Positions 1 through 11,591 of a DNA stretch of 64,000 bases are shown piece after piece. The translations under genes and the position numbers were made by a program. Position 1 is the stretch's first letter. Every line of letters starts with the position of its first letter. The DNA is from Rutstroemia sp. NJR-2017a BVV2. Its lineage: Eukaryota; Ascomycota; Leotiomycetes; Helotiales; Rutstroemiaceae. The stretch spans positions 62,001 to 126,000 of the forward strand of contig NJPS01000043.1 in assembly GCA_002946415.1 (NCBI GenBank), written 5' to 3'. Below the pieces are notes generated by a model, which made no database searches, had not been told where the DNA came from, and was given only the letters and a program-made list of their open reading frames with translations.

Positions 1-882
1 GAATGGCAACCTAGAAATACGTACCTGCGGCTTAAATGCCAAGTCGGACTAAATTACAAATCTTACATACATCTCTTCAATTGAACTTCATCGTCTGCTA
101 ACTTCATCTTTTCTTTCATTATTCACATATAACCAGATCGTTGGTCTATACATTCTTTCCGATGGCTTAATTCAACTGAGGGGTAAATCCACATTGTGAG
201 ATATGAGCAGCCCTGTTAAGCCTAGAGAATGGAATATTTGCTAATGATATCGCAGCCTTTCCATACATAAACGTCAATTTACTGCTCCGAGATAACGTCG
301 CCGTCATTAGCGGGTTCCTTCGTCGACCAACGAGCGCGGATTAGCGAGAGAAAATCCGCTGATATCTGTACCGCGAATTACAAATTGTTGGTGTGTACTG
401 GCATCAACCATCGCCGGCGTTCGTGTTTTGCATATCATCGAAATTGATTCCGCCACGAGCATATTAGTGTGCACCAGGAAAGGGGCTGCCTATAGCATCA
501 GCCAGCAGTCTACCAACCGCCCACGCAAAACATATACGAATCAGTGCAGAGTGTCGACGGTGCATGGTTCAGGGAACTCAAAACTTAGATCACCGGATCT
601 GCTCCACGGTCGTTACCTGGTCATCGAGTTGAATTCTTGCCAGGTTTGGACACAAATTTAAACCATTACATTACTCTTCCAAGAAGATATCACGGTGTTA
701 GGCTTCAACAGGTCGGCCCTTCTATCATCTGACTTGGCTTTCGGGGAATTCCTTTTCTTCGGAGGTCTATATAAACCTCCTTTAACCTTGAGACTGATCG
801 TCTTCAAGAGGAACATACTCATCAGACCTAAAAGATTGTGAAGGTACACAATCTACGAGAAGAGTCAATATCACTTTCCAAT
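1..882. other. Left-edge intergenic region
   Basis: No coding region could be supported. The short ORF at 428-661 has no recognisable features. The last 200 bases include a TATA-like stretch (tctatataaacc near 766) about 115 bp before the start codon at 883, so the right part is probably the promoter of the secreted cysteine-rich protein gene. Confidence 0.4.
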
Positions 883-1445
883 ATGCATTTCAAACCTACA
901 CTCGTTCTTCTCCTCCTCCCCACGGCTTTTGCCCTACCAGAGTCTATCGCAGAGCCTATCGCAGAGCCCATTCCAGGCGTCAAGCCGGCATTCAAGGGAC
1001 CTGAAGGCGTTACGGTCTCCCCCCGTGACGAGGCGGGGAGTCTTATTGCACGTGATTGTTCGTATACCACCGGATGTGTTTCTAAATCCGGCGTCACTGC
1101 TGCAAAGTACTGCGGCTTCTGCACCCAAGTGCGCGGCACTTACAATCCTACGGATCTCTATCAGTAAGTAGCCTATATTTGCATACATGAAGATAGACGC
1201 GAGAGGGAAGGAGAGTAGACAGATGACTAACATGCAAATGCAGGGTCAACGGCGGATCTGGATCTTCCAGCTGTTGCAGTTACGGTTTCAGCACTGGCTG
1301 TTCTACACACTGGCCTTCCGTTAGTCCAGAGTGAGTTATACCTAATATCCATCATTCATATTCTGCCTTGCGTTCGGATCCCTGGCTAACACGATCCAAT
1401 TGCAGTGTCTACGTGAACTGCGCCAGCAGTGGGAAAGGATACTGA
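883..1445 (+). CDS. Small secreted cysteine-rich protein (effector-like)
   Basis: Three exons (883-1163, 1244-1330, 1406-1445) give a 135-residue protein. Both introns have good sites (gtaagt...gcag and gtgagt...gcag) and keep the frame. An N-terminal signal peptide (MHFKPTLVLLLLPTAFA) is followed by a short direct repeat of AEPI units and a propeptide-like stretch ending LIAR at about residue 54. The mature part has exactly eight cysteines, including a C-x5-C pair, a C-x2-C pair and an adjacent CC, and is rich in Gly, Ser and Tyr. Eight even-numbered cysteines suggest four disulphides in an extracellular protein. No named family was recognised. A role as host-interaction effector or antimicrobial peptide is inference only. 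An ATG at 838 is in frame upstream, but starting at 883 puts the signal peptide at the very N-terminus. Confidence 0.8.
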
Positions 1446-1950
1446 GAAATGTATGCGGGGCCTAGTGATCAATTGGTAGTCGGAACTTGTACACTCGTTC
1501 GCCAAACTGCTGTACTTCTTTTTGAATATTCGAGGGCTTGGAATTCATGCACAGATCGTCTTGCTTGCATACTCTGATTCTGGATAGCAAAGTAACAAAT
1601 AATTAATAGGGAACAAACATCTGAAATTGAATAGTTGATTTGCAATATGACCAATTCCAGCTCATTGTAATGACATGGTGGAGCTCTCAAACCGTAATCC
1701 GGCACAATATACATGCAATATAGCATTCAGACTCGATAACGCCTATATAGCGCGAGGAAACATTGCAAGAAGACAAAAATAGGGGGCGGGGTATACTGCA
1801 TCATGAGCAATGAATTGATTGGTCGGCTGCATTTAAATGTGGACCAACGCCTTGCATGTCAAAAAGTTGCCGAGACCGGCTTCAAAATATATTTTATGAC
1901 CCCGCGATCTGTTGACTTCCACTGCCATTGAACAACAATCGTCGACAAAG
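1446..1950. other. Intergenic: terminator and HIS5 promoter
   Basis: Holds the 3' end of the secreted-protein gene and the upstream region of the histidinol-phosphate aminotransferase gene. No additional gene is seen. Confidence 0.4.
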
Positions 1951-3307
1951 ATGGCACCAAACCAATCTCCCTTCAACCTGCAGACCTGTGCTCGAGCAAA
2001 TATTCTCGCATTGGAACCATATCGCTGCGCGCGAGAGTAAGTAAACAATCTTGCATCATCCAAATCCTAACCCACAATCACAATCACTGACTCACCACCT
2101 TCCTCTCTCCAGCGACTACAAAGACGACGGCACCAATATCCTCCTCGACGCCAACGAAAATGCCTACGGCCCCTCTCTCCCTTCCTCCACAACCAGCAAC
2201 CCCTCTCTGAACTTCCTCGGTCTAAACCGCTACCCCGATCCCCATCAACACCCACTCAAGTCCCTCCTCTGCCAACTGCGCAACACCCACCACCACACCC
2301 CCCGCACACTCACCCCCGCAAATCTCTTCCTCGGCGTCGGCTCCGACGAAGCAATCGATGCCCTCCTCCGCTGTTTCTGCGTCCCCTCGCAGGAATCCAT
2401 TCTCGTGTGCCCGCCCACCTACGGAATGTACAGCGTATCCGCGTGCGTGAACGACGTGGCACTGGTCAAAGTGCCGCTGCGCCCCGCGCCGACATTCGAT
2501 CTCGACGTCGAGGCTATTCTCTCCACGCTCTCATCATCGCAGCCGAAACCTATAAAGCTCATTTATATCTGCTCACCTGGCAATCCGACCGGTGCGCTCA
2601 TCCCAAAAGCGCAAATCCAGCAGACCCTCGAACATCCGACATGGAACGGAATCGTGGTGGTGGACGAAGCATATATAGATTTCTCGCCCGAAGGGTCCTC
2701 GCTGGCGGAATGGGTGACGGAGTGGCCGAACTTGGTGGTTTTGCAGACGCTGAGTAAAGCGTTTGGGTTGGCGGGTATTCGATTAGGTGCTGCGTTTGCG
2801 AGCCCGGAGGTAGCGGGGTTGTTGAATAACTTGAAAGCGCCTTACAATATCAGTAGTCCGACGGAGGCGCTGGCGTCACAGGCTCTGCAGAAGGAGGGGC
2901 TGGAGGTGATGCGGGGGTACAGGGAGAAGATCGTGAGGCAAAGGAAGAGGATGTTAGAAGAGCTGCCGAAAGTCAAAGGCATGGGGAGGTTCAGGGGCGG
3001 AGAGGATAGTAATTTCTTACTGGTGGAAGTCTGTGATAAGGAAGGGAAACCAAATAATGAGGTAGCGAGAAGGGTTTACGAGAGGTTAGCTGAGGGAAGA
3101 GGTGTGGTTGTTAGGTTTAGAGGAAAAGAGCACGGCTGTGAAGGGTGTGTGAGAATCACCGTGGGCACAGAGGATGAGGTGACGAGGTTTCTAGGTGAAA
3201 TAGGAGGTGTAATCAAGGAAATCTGGACAGAATTGGAAAAGAGCTCAGCTCAGGACGGTGAAGCGGAGGAGAAGAGAGAAGTTGAAGCTAGTGGCGTGGT
3301 AGCATAA
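1951..3307 (+). CDS. HIS5: Histidinol-phosphate aminotransferase
   Basis: Converts imidazole-acetol phosphate and glutamate to L-histidinol phosphate and 2-oxoglutarate in histidine biosynthesis, using PLP. Two exons (1951-2036 and 2113-3307, intron gtaagt...ccag) give 426 residues, normal for fungal enzymes. Visible landmarks are the N-terminal YKDDG-LDANENAYGP block, the substrate/PLP region SPGNPTG at about 185, DEAYIDF before the active site, and the Schiff-base lysine in TLSKAFGLAGIRLG at about residue 244. The C-terminal block RITVGTEDEVTRF closes the fold. The ATG at 2051 lies inside the intron. The exon-1 start at 1951 restores the conserved N-terminus (FNLQTCARANILALEPYRCAR), so it is preferred. 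The C-terminal 30 residues are charged and probably an unstructured extension. Confidence 0.95.
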
Positions 3308-3771
3308 AATGTCTTATATACTTAGAATACATAGATTCCTTCCATACGAGATGTGTTAAGACTCTGGTTCTTTGAAACTTGTAGTCGCTAACCGCATGGC
3401 CGATCGTCCTTCTACCGCTGAACCACACCTGAGCTTAGTTTACAGTACAGTGAGAAGAACTCCGCAATAAGCAAATAGATATCTTTCATACATTAACAGA
3501 AAGGATCTGATAAATCAAAGATAACAGGCTCCGCGATACTATCAGTCATGATCATACACAACCTCCTATAGAGGTATTATGCTCCACAACTAGTCGAAGT
3601 CAGCCGCAAGCTCGGAACCAATTTTTCATAGGTAGCACCAACGCCAAAGTTCTGTTCAAGACCTTGACTCCCCAAAGCTCCCCAAAGTATTCAAGGCCAT
3701 AGTCAACAAATGTGAGAGAGTCTCAGATCGTTAGAAGTTCTGAAATGATAACACTCTCTGAATCTTCCACC
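3308..3771. other. Intergenic with a tRNA-like relic
   Basis: This is a convergent intergenic stretch between HIS5 and the 2EXR gene. It contains no ORF of note. A tRNA-like sequence on the minus strand is listed separately. Confidence 0.4.
3365..3434 (-). pseudogene. Possible tRNA-like relic (degenerate)
   Basis: On the minus strand TGGTTCAGCGG at 3425-3415 matches the internal A-box/D-arm of eukaryotic tRNA genes closely. About 37 bases further, GTTTCAAAGAACC at 3378-3366 resembles a damaged B-box/T-arm. I could not fold a clean acceptor stem or a properly paired anticodon stem, so this is not called as a working tRNA. It may be a relic or chance. Confidence 0.2.
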
Positions 3772-5187
3772 TCACAATGAGCTTCTCCACCGAAAATAGT
3801 CAATGTCCAACCATTCTTCGTGTTTAACACCATATTTTCCTTCACAAGCGTTCGCTATGAAGCGGAGGTAACCATCCTCATCTCGGATCAAATCGTCCAC
3901 TTCAGAGGATTTAATGACGGTCTCCTCGCTTGTCTCCGGAGCTTGATCATCGCTGTCCTCTTCTATCTGATCCGGAATAGAAGCTGCCAGCCGCACAAGT
4001 CTCAGGACTTCCGGGTCGTAATCGTAGCAGGGTCCGAAATTGTTGATGAAACATGGCCCCTCCGACACACATGCGCAAAACGGAAAACTGCTTGTGTGAG
4101 AAATTTTTCCACCACGAGCCGACCCAACTACGATAACCTTAGGAGCATCGTATTCATCCGGAGTGCCACTCAAGTCTTTAGTCAATTCGCGCTCGATGGA
4201 TTCATCTCGTGGAAAATCTTCCATGTGCAAACCTACATGAACTACCGATCCTCGTGGGATGCTAAAGAAAGATATTTCTTGTCGATCATATGGGTCAATA
4301 TCTTCTAGCACAATGAACATCTTCTCCAATCCCTTGAACCTTGTAAGAACAGGGCGAATTGAGCGATGGAGGTACCCGAGCTCATTTCCTGGGGACTGAT
4401 CTCGCGCGTTTTCGATGAAGCATGAGTTTATCGCAACTCGGGTAATGGAATGCAACTCTTCTCTGCCAAGGCCCTTCTTTCCAAGTGGTCCAATAGTGAC
4501 ATGTTCAAACCAACCCTTACTGCGGTACTTGTAACATGAAAGCCAATCGACAAAATAGAGAATGTCCCTGTCATATCTGAAATAGATATTGGCTGCATGC
4601 GATTCTGCCGCGAAGCATAGATTGTACACCCTGGAAGCTATATGTCTTGACTCGGAGCACTAAATTAAATGGTTGTTAATTGATGCTATCATTTTATATG
4701 AGATTCGTGTTGAGGAGATGGATAACTCATGACCCATGAACAGAAGAAAAAGATGAAGTAAGAGGTGAAGGCTATCTTTTGGAATAAGGAATTATTAGCT
4801 TACAGCATGGAGAAGAGCTGGCGGCGGACAGTTAAATGAGAGGTATCTGTCTTGATTCTTGTCGTAAATGAGGTCAACTACGCGAGATCCAGGAAGAGCA
4901 TAATTCCAGATCATGGTCCGAATTTCGATGGATAAGTCGCCAAAGTGAGGAAATGTTGCTTGAACTGAGCCACAAGACGAGGCCGGAAGGTTACAATCAG
5001 CCGACTTGTGCGAATTCTCCAGACTATCCTGAAGAAACAGCTGTAATTCACGATTTGGTGATGGCTCCTGCTTAGCCAATGATTCCAGAATCGGCATACT
5101 CTTTCTAACTTCTATCAGTTGATTGATTGGCATGCCCTGGAGTTCCTCTGCTGGTGCCCCCCACCATTCTGGAATGGCCACCGACAT
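3772..5187 (-). CDS. 2EXR domain-containing protein
   Basis: Two exons (5187-4804 and 4659-3772, joined in phase 0; donor gtaagc, acceptor tttag) give 423 residues. The first exon ends in FPHFGDLSIEIRTMIWNYAL followed by PPALLHA. The second begins CSESRHIASRVYNL. Together they give the typical fungal 2EXR pattern: F..L..EIR..IW..., then P.LLH.C.ESR. The family is expanded in Pezizomycotina and resembles F-box-like degenerate proteins. No biochemical role is established. The rest is a soluble alpha/beta-looking region with an acidic stretch (EEDSDDQAPETSEE) near residue 370. There is no signal peptide or membrane segment. The downstream part is clearly coding because the frame stays open for nearly 900 bases. 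Confidence 0.85.
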
Positions 5188-5954
5188 CTTGGTGCTTAGA
5201 ATCCCGGAAGGAAAAGCGCTGTTTGAAGGACAAAGTCAATATTCGCTCAATCAATGCCAGAATTCTCTTTGTGGTCGTGCATGTGTCTATCCACGGTATG
5301 TCTGCTTCCGAGTGGTGCTATTTATATGCTGGCCTTGTTGGGCTATATACTATAATACTGAAATGTTAGTGGGCGTTTGGATGATGAGAAAAAGCAATTG
5401 CATCTGTTTTAGCACACTTATTGGGGTCACACCGGTCCAATATATGTTATTATAACATGCAGAACATGGAAATTCATATCTACTGTGTGGAAAAGCTTTG
5501 GCCGCGAAACAGGACTCTTGAAATGGCGAATGAGACTTGTGCAATAAAGAATATGTAATCTTACTTACTGAGTACCTTGTTGGCACGGCTCAACGGTCTT
5601 CGAAGAGAGATATTCTCCCCTCAACGGCGGCGCTGCTACTAGAAGCTCCTTTGAGTTGAATTCGTGGTATATAATCAAGAATTGAAAATGTGTTGAAGTT
5701 GAAGGGACAAAGAGACGTTGAACTTTCAAGAGTTCTTCAGACGTAAGTGAGGAAGGAGGTGGCCTGTGCTGAAGGTGAATGAAGATGAAAGCAGGTAACC
5801 ACCCTATGGGTGAAATGAATTATAAGTGAATTAACTCATCTAAGAGTAGTGAGTAGCTTTTCTCGTATTTCTTTTCATATACATCTCGTCCATTCCGTAT
5901 CTGCACCAAAGTCATTCCCGGATTAAACGAAAACGGATTTCAACTCATTTCAAA
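5188..5954. other. Divergent intergenic region
   Basis: Shared upstream region of the minus-strand 2EXR gene and the plus-strand zinc-knuckle gene. Short ORFs here overlap in several frames and show no recognisable protein features. Confidence 0.4.
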
Positions 5955-8383
5955 ATGTCCGCAAAAAAGCTCGAGAACAAGAAAGAAGTCATGAGCGGCA
6001 AAGATAAGTGGGAAGAAGATGCAGTTTTGGAACTCATCTATCGCGATCCAGAATCACTTACAGATGGCGATCTAGTATCAACATCTCTAAGCAACCTATC
6101 CAAGAATCTAAACCCCATACTATCAGCAGCTGCGATGTTTAATGTTTACCTTCGCTGGTTGGAGGTGCACCGAAACCATCCTTCGCAACTAACATTGTAC
6201 TGGCCCAATACTATAGTTCAATGGGTTGCTTCTCTGAAGGCACGAAGCTTCACGAAAGAGGACATTGTATCGATCGTGGAGAAGTGGCGTGAGAACAATG
6301 GACCGTTCACATCATCTAGAGAATGGGACGAGCCAAGGTATCCACCAAGCAACAGTGAGATTGCAAAGGCATTTGACGGACGCCATATTGGACGCAAAGA
6401 TCGAACCTCCGGTAGCCGTCAGGGCAGGCAAAGAGAAAATTCGCCGGAGAACACCAATACCAGATACAGAGAACGTTCGTACGACAACAGCAGAGCCAGG
6501 GAAAGTCGCAAGCTCGGCAATGAGGCAACAAATGTGCCAGCAAACTATGTTTGCAATAGATGCGGCAAAGGTGGTATGTTGTATATCTCTTTTCGTCGAG
6601 ATTGATTTCCTGGAGTGAAAAGACCAAATCTGCTCGGTGATGGTGGCGTTGTTTTGGATTGTTTTAGAACCCTTCACTGACTCAAACAACAGGCCATATA
6701 CTTCTAGATTGTCCAACAAATATGGTAGGGATGCCTACTAATAATCGACATGGTTCTCAGTTTGTTAATACCTTCCAGGATCCTTCATATGACAAAAAGC
6801 CGCCAATGACTTATATTTGTTCGCTGTGCAAGAAGTCGGGCCAACACTGGTTTTCACTATGCCCCAAGAATACAAGTAGAGACTCCATTACACAAAAGCG
6901 GCTGGCAGCAGGCATCGAGGTTGCGGGAGCGAAGCATGGCGAACAACGAAGAGAAAACAACATATCAAGAATGGAACATAAAGAACAATCTCTGCCTGAA
7001 CAGAGAGTATCCCGAAGTAAAGACTCATCTAGTAGTTACTACGATAAGGAGGTCGGTTCTAGTACAAGAGCTGGTGCCATACCGAGAGAGGGTAAGTTGA
7101 TCCACATCTTCCTGTAGATAGCCTCAAACATCAATATAATTCTAAGCTCTAACCACTATGCCAGATTTTAAGGGACAAAAACGTGCAAGGCCAGCGACAT
7201 CGCGAGAAAGTAGCCAGGATAGAGTACCTGAGCGTGCTTCGAAGAGAAAGATTGTGTCTTATGATGACGTTGACATTGTGGGCGGAACAGAAGATACAAG
7301 ATTCATGCATTCTGACGATGAGAGAAATGCTTCCGGCCTCGTCGGAATATTGAGAGAAACAGATCCCTACACCGACGACTTTGCCTTAAAGAACAGATCC
7401 AGGTCCTTGACTCCGGAGTCTCCGGCGGAGTTCACATTGAGCTTCCGTGACAAGAGAATGTCGTCTGGAACCACGTCGAGCGCGGAAGACGTCAGGACAC
7501 CAGAAGATGACAGAGAAGAAGGTTTCAGGACACCAAGCGTTCGCGAGGAAACACCGGAGCAAGTTTACTCCGAGTTTGTGAGAAACTTGATCGAAGGGAG
7601 AACAGAAGTGGTCAACCGGATGAGGAGGCGTCCTACAGCACTAGAGCTTTGGGATGAAGATGACAATCGTCGCTTGCAGGCCATGAACTTTTCATCGTAA
7701 GACGGGGGACGTCTTGAAATGTCTACGCACTAACGATTTCTAGTACCCCCCAAATGTTCCCAGTACCGTCCCCACTCTCGTCTCCGTTGTCATCCCTAGC
7801 GTCAGATTGTATATCGGATGTCATCATTCACCCGCTCGATAAAGTTGCGAATATTGGCGCAATCGATGACCTTGATGGGCAAGTGTCGCTGTCTCCCTCA
7901 GAGCCGGAGGAAATTCCCGACCCGATGCTTCTGAATGGCGAAGACAGCCCAGCCAGCTCCCACTACCACACCCCACCAGTTTCTTTTTCCGATGATGGAA
8001 ATAATAACACTAGTCGAAAGTCCGACTCCCCTTCAGCGTTTTTGGCAGAGGACGAAAATGATCAGTTGGCACAAACTTTTGTGAATCGTCAACTGGATTT
8101 CACGGTGGAAAGCTATCCTGTCCTCAGTAGTGGGGCACTGACTAGAGGGACGTCTCCGACGGCGTCCAAGAAAGTGGCATCGAAGACGACTGGATCGAAC
8201 CCTGCGGAAAAGGAACTGCTAAGTCCTGTTAGGTTGATAACCACTTCGAGTGATGATTCTACAAAGCAACAAGGACCACTGAAGAATCGAAGGAATAAAG
8301 AAAGGAAATCAACAACGTTGGGCGCGAAAGATACTACCAAGGCAAAACGGCCAAAGATGGTCGATGAGAACCGCAAGCCTTAA
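5955..8383 (+). CDS. CCHC zinc-knuckle protein, unknown function
   Basis: Four exons (5955-6573, 6693-7091, 7165-7696, 7744-8383) give 729 residues. Splicing the first intron recreates a complete zinc knuckle, C200-x2-C203-x4-H208-x4-C213, half of which lies in each exon. This is strong support for the model. A second, looser knuckle (C-x2-C-x5-H-x4-C, in YICSLCKKSGQHWFSLCP) follows at about residue 245. The N-terminal 140 residues are a helical domain that I do not recognise. After the knuckles the chain is long, charged and Ser/Pro-rich, with basic clusters (KRARPATSRES, ASKRKI) and a lysine-rich C-terminus, all suggesting a nuclear, nucleic-acid-associated protein. Tandem CCHC knuckles usually bind single-stranded RNA or DNA. 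The actual target cannot be read from the sequence. Confidence 0.85.
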
Positions 8384-8784
8384 ATCGGTATAAAGAGGTA
8401 CGGCATTGGGTTAGCAGTTCTGCCAGGAAGTAAACTGCCGATTCGGTCCATTTGAGTTGTTGCGCATTAAAGCCTTTGCGTTATATGAGCCTCCAGCAAA
8501 ATATAGAGAGCTTCATGACATACAAATCTTGCATGTAAGGAGCTCTGATCGTGGACCATGTAGCATTAGGAATACACTACTTTCATACCGATCTTGACTA
8601 TTGTGACCATAGATTTCTCCAGCTCCTTGTCGCATACCCTTGTGTGCCTCTCGTGTAAACTCCAAAACTCCTGCCTTAGTGTTGGTATAAACTTCTTCCG
8701 GTGCTTCCATACAATTATCTGTGACAGTATTGCTCATCCCTAACAGCCCTGCGCCATGTGTTCCAAATTTTCGTTCTGTATGCC

Positions 8785-9628
8785 TTACTCCAACTTGTCT
8801 AAGTGTTCCAGCCGCGTCAATACCACCTGCTTACTCGTCTCCTCGATCTCTCCCGCTAGGAAGACTTCATCTAGGATCGCGTAAACCTGTAACCGCCAAT
8901 GTTAGCCCAGAGCATCTCTATTATATCCCAACGACCCAGTGCATCATCACTTCCTCCTCTTTCGTGATTCCCATCATCTACCCAATCCTCTCATACATCA
9001 TCTTCCCTAACCTGCCACCACTCTCTCAACTTCCGCTCTTGAATCTCCTACTCTTCCCACCCACCACCTCCTTCCTTCGTTCCCCCTTTATCTCAACCTC
9101 AGCAGAATAGAAAACCAAACCCACCTTGTAAAAGTTAAACACCAAATCCAGCTCACACACATTCCCAAAAAAGCTATCCAGCACCTCGACAAAGAAATGA
9201 ATCGCCTCCAGATACGCCAACTCGTTATCATTCGCGTCAACGCATGCGCAGAAGAAGAGGCCGGCGTATCGACGGTAGACGATCTTGTTGTTGCGGAACT
9301 CGACGAAGTTGGATTGGTATTTTTGGTCGCGGGGCGCAACGAGGCGGTGCACCTATTTGGGGTGTGAGATTGGGGATTTTGGAGCGGGTGGAGAAAAGGA
9401 GATGGGAATGGAATTGGGGAATTGGCTGGATGCAAACACATACCTCGCCCTTAAGCTTTATTTTCTCCTCATCGTTGTAGGGAGCGTACCATTTCGCAAG
9501 ACGGGTTTTACCTCTGAGTGAGAGAAGTGGTTAGCGGATGCATGGGATATCGAGCACAGTTTATGCGAATGGGAGAGCAACGGGTGAACTAACTGTCTAT
9601 TCTGTATTAGGATAAATGAGAGAACCAT
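8785..9628 (-). CDS. APS2: AP-2 complex sigma subunit (clathrin adaptor small chain)
   Basis: Small subunit of the AP-2 adaptor that couples cargo to clathrin at the plasma membrane during endocytosis. Four exons on the minus strand (9628-9594, 9513-9444, 9352-9125, 8886-8785) give 144 residues, the usual size. The spliced product starts [20 protein letters not shown] and contains the signature block [20 protein letters not shown], then [21 protein letters not shown] and [13 protein letters not shown], ending LDKLE. The VDENE/DANDNE region and FNFYKV separate sigma-2 from the other sigma chains. Introns fall after residues 11, 35 and 111. The first exon is only 35 bp, which automated predictors may miss. 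Confidence 0.95.
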
Positions 9629-9894
9629 TGTGAATATAAAATGCGCCGAAGAGAATTGGGAAAGATGGGAGATCAAATCCGGGGTAAAGTAAGGAGATGT
9701 CGATGTCGAGGTTAAAATATTACGGTGGCCGATAATAGGGTGCACTTTCGGGGATCTCACTTTGCTGAACAATGGTAAGCACTCGGGAACAAACAACCTA
9801 TTTATATTTTTGATACCCAGGAAACAGCGGGACATTCTCTACACCCAAACTTCTGAATATAGCAAAGCCTCATGTGCGCGTCCTAGTACGAGAT

Positions 9895-10794
9895 TTATGT
9901 GTTTCCCGATTCAGGTTCATCCTTCGCCAAGTGGTTTTTGATGTGCTCTATCTCCTTCTTCCACCGGTCTTGTCCATTACAGACCCTGACTGCTTGACAC
10001 AAGGAATGAGCACGCTTCGCCATAGCCAACTCAGGTATGTCCCTGATTTCCATCTCCTCCTTTGGCCATCGCATTATCTTATGGTTTCCAAATTTTGCTT
10101 CTTGGCATTGCCTCCACTTGATCCAGTGATTCTCGTCGGTGCTCTCCTTTGCCTCGATATAGCATGCGTGGGCGAGAAAATCGACTCCATATTTCACAGC
10201 GTCTTCATCGATGCTATCTTCACTCGTGATTTTCTGCGTGTCAATCACCTTTAGGAATTTGTCGAAAGCTGCGTTTCCAACAATCGGTAAATAATGCTTC
10301 GCTCGAGGTCTGTAGTGATCCTCTGAGGTTCGTTTTGTGGTTATCTTGAACTCCGCTTTGGCGTCGGCACATTCGTTTATCATATGCGCAACCTGGAACA
10401 CGTTTTTTGTATATTTATCGGTAAGGATCTTTGCTGCCTCCTCAAAGGACTCCGATCCCCAAGTATAGCCAGAAAATTCCTGCATACTGGCCATCACAAT
10501 CTTCACGTATTCCGGAGTGCAGCGATGGTACTGCAGGTATTCGATCGACCAGATCCGCACAGCGAATTTTGTTACTTTAGTGTCCCGCAAGCACTCCTGA
10601 ATTCTGTTAATTAATCCTGTTGAGACCTTCTTGCCTGTCCATTTGTGATTCTGGTGGTCATAACCCTGGATTCGATATTTCTGTGTTTCAAACGTTACGA
10701 ATGCGTAGTCCGCCGTGCTATCGTCCTCTGGTCGAAGCGCCTGGGCATGTGTTGAACGAGTTTTCTTCTGGAGCGTGCCAGACGATTCGCCCAT
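9895..10794 (-). CDS. Hypothetical protein (possibly 3' exon of a longer gene)
   Basis: An uninterrupted 299-codon frame. The product is soluble, charged and rich in Lys, Glu and aromatic residues, with no signal peptide or membrane segment. I do not recognise a family. The middle segment (TKFAVRIWSIEYLQYHRCTPEYVKIVM) and the C-terminal region (HWIKWRQCQEAKFGNHKIMRWP) look like a folded domain. The frame stays open upstream of the ATG at 10794 to about 10890, where it overlaps a second open frame on the same strand (10695-11591). It may therefore be the last exon of a spliced gene that begins at 11591. One possible junction is donor gtagag near 10935 to an acceptor near 10890. Confidence 0.6.
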   Translation of the reverse strand: MGESSGTLQKKTRSTHAQALRPEDDSTADYAFVTFETQKYRIQGYDHQNHKWTGKKVSTGLINRIQECLRDTKVTKFAVRIWSIEYLQYHRCTPEYVKIVMASMQEFSGYTWGSESFEEAAKILTDKYTKNVFQVAHMINECADAKAEFKITTKRTSEDHYRPRAKHYLPIVGNAAFDKFLKVIDTQKITSEDSIDEDAVKYGVDFLAHACYIEAKESTDENHWIKWRQCQEAKFGNHKIMRWPKEEMEIRDIPELAMAKRAHSLCQAVRVCNGQDRWKKEIEHIKNHLAKDEPESGNT

Positions 10795-11591
10795 TTTCGG
10801 GGAGTGTTTATATGTGCCTGTATTGAGTTTCGCGTTTGTCCGGAACGTAGATCTGACAATGCTTGTTGTGCTTCCATTCCCTCTCTGGGCTTATATCCTT
10901 GCCCTTCTTGTTCTTGTGTGGACTCTACGTTTCTCTCTTGCTCTTGTATGGACATGGGCCTATGCTCAACGTCAGACTTGATCGCCGAATCCCTGTCGTG
11001 TTTGCGTTTTCCATTTGCATTGACTAACGACATTACATAGCTTATCATATTCTCGACACGAGCATAGAATGCTAGGAAGTTTCCGACGTTCGACCGCCCA
11101 AGTATAGCTCTTCGTTCTGAAGACACACCAAACAACGGATCTTTTACGAGCTCTAATTTAGAAATGGCATATAATTGCGTTTGCGATACTCGAACTGCTT
11201 CAACTGGTGAGATAGGGCATCCAAAATGCATCTCTCCCCGTCGTATGGATGTAACAATATCTATACAAAGAAATGGCACCTTGTTTCTTCGTTGTTCTTC
11301 TGTTGGAAGAGACATCGGAACAACAAGGGCGAACGGGTAGCATAGCAACAATGTTGCCACGCAGATGGAAGGAGCAATTATGAGTAGAACATGGGTATAG
11401 AAGCTGCAAGACAGAACTGAGGAATTACTTTCGCTCTTGGTGGCAGAAGCGACACTTGCAGCAATGCCACGCTCCACTCTTTCCGCTGTTTCAACTACTA
11501 AAATCATGGCATTTCGTATTTCTACCAGTAAAGTTACCTTGCGGAGTTTCTCAAGATCAAGTGGTCCCCGACCACGAGATATCTGAAACAT
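10695..11591 (-). CDS. Hypothetical protein with one hydrophobic segment (overlaps the next ORF)
   Basis: A 298-codon open frame with no match I can name. Residues about 58-95 form a hydrophobic stretch (FYTHVLLIIAPSICVATLLL and following) that could be one membrane helix or a hairpin. The part after it includes FYARVENMISYVMSLVNANGKRKHDRD and then a Gln/Glu/Arg-rich segment. The last 33 codons overlap the frame of the 9895-10794 ORF. Two genes on one strand overlapping by 100 bp is unusual in fungi. Most likely the 3' end of this frame is removed by splicing and its 5' part is the first exon of one gene covering both. Its length alone makes coding likely, but the exon structure is unresolved. 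Confidence 0.4.
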   Translation of the reverse strand: MFQISRGRGPLDLEKLRKVTLLVEIRNAMILVVETAERVERGIAASVASATKSESNSSVLSCSFYTHVLLIIAPSICVATLLLCYPFALVVPMSLPTEEQRRNKVPFLCIDIVTSIRRGEMHFGCPISPVEAVRVSQTQLYAISKLELVKDPLFGVSSERRAILGRSNVGNFLAFYARVENMISYVMSLVNANGKRKHDRDSAIKSDVEHRPMSIQEQERNVESTQEQEGQGYKPREGMEAQQALSDLRSGQTRNSIQAHINTPRKWANRLARSRRKLVQHMPRRFDQRTIARRTTHS

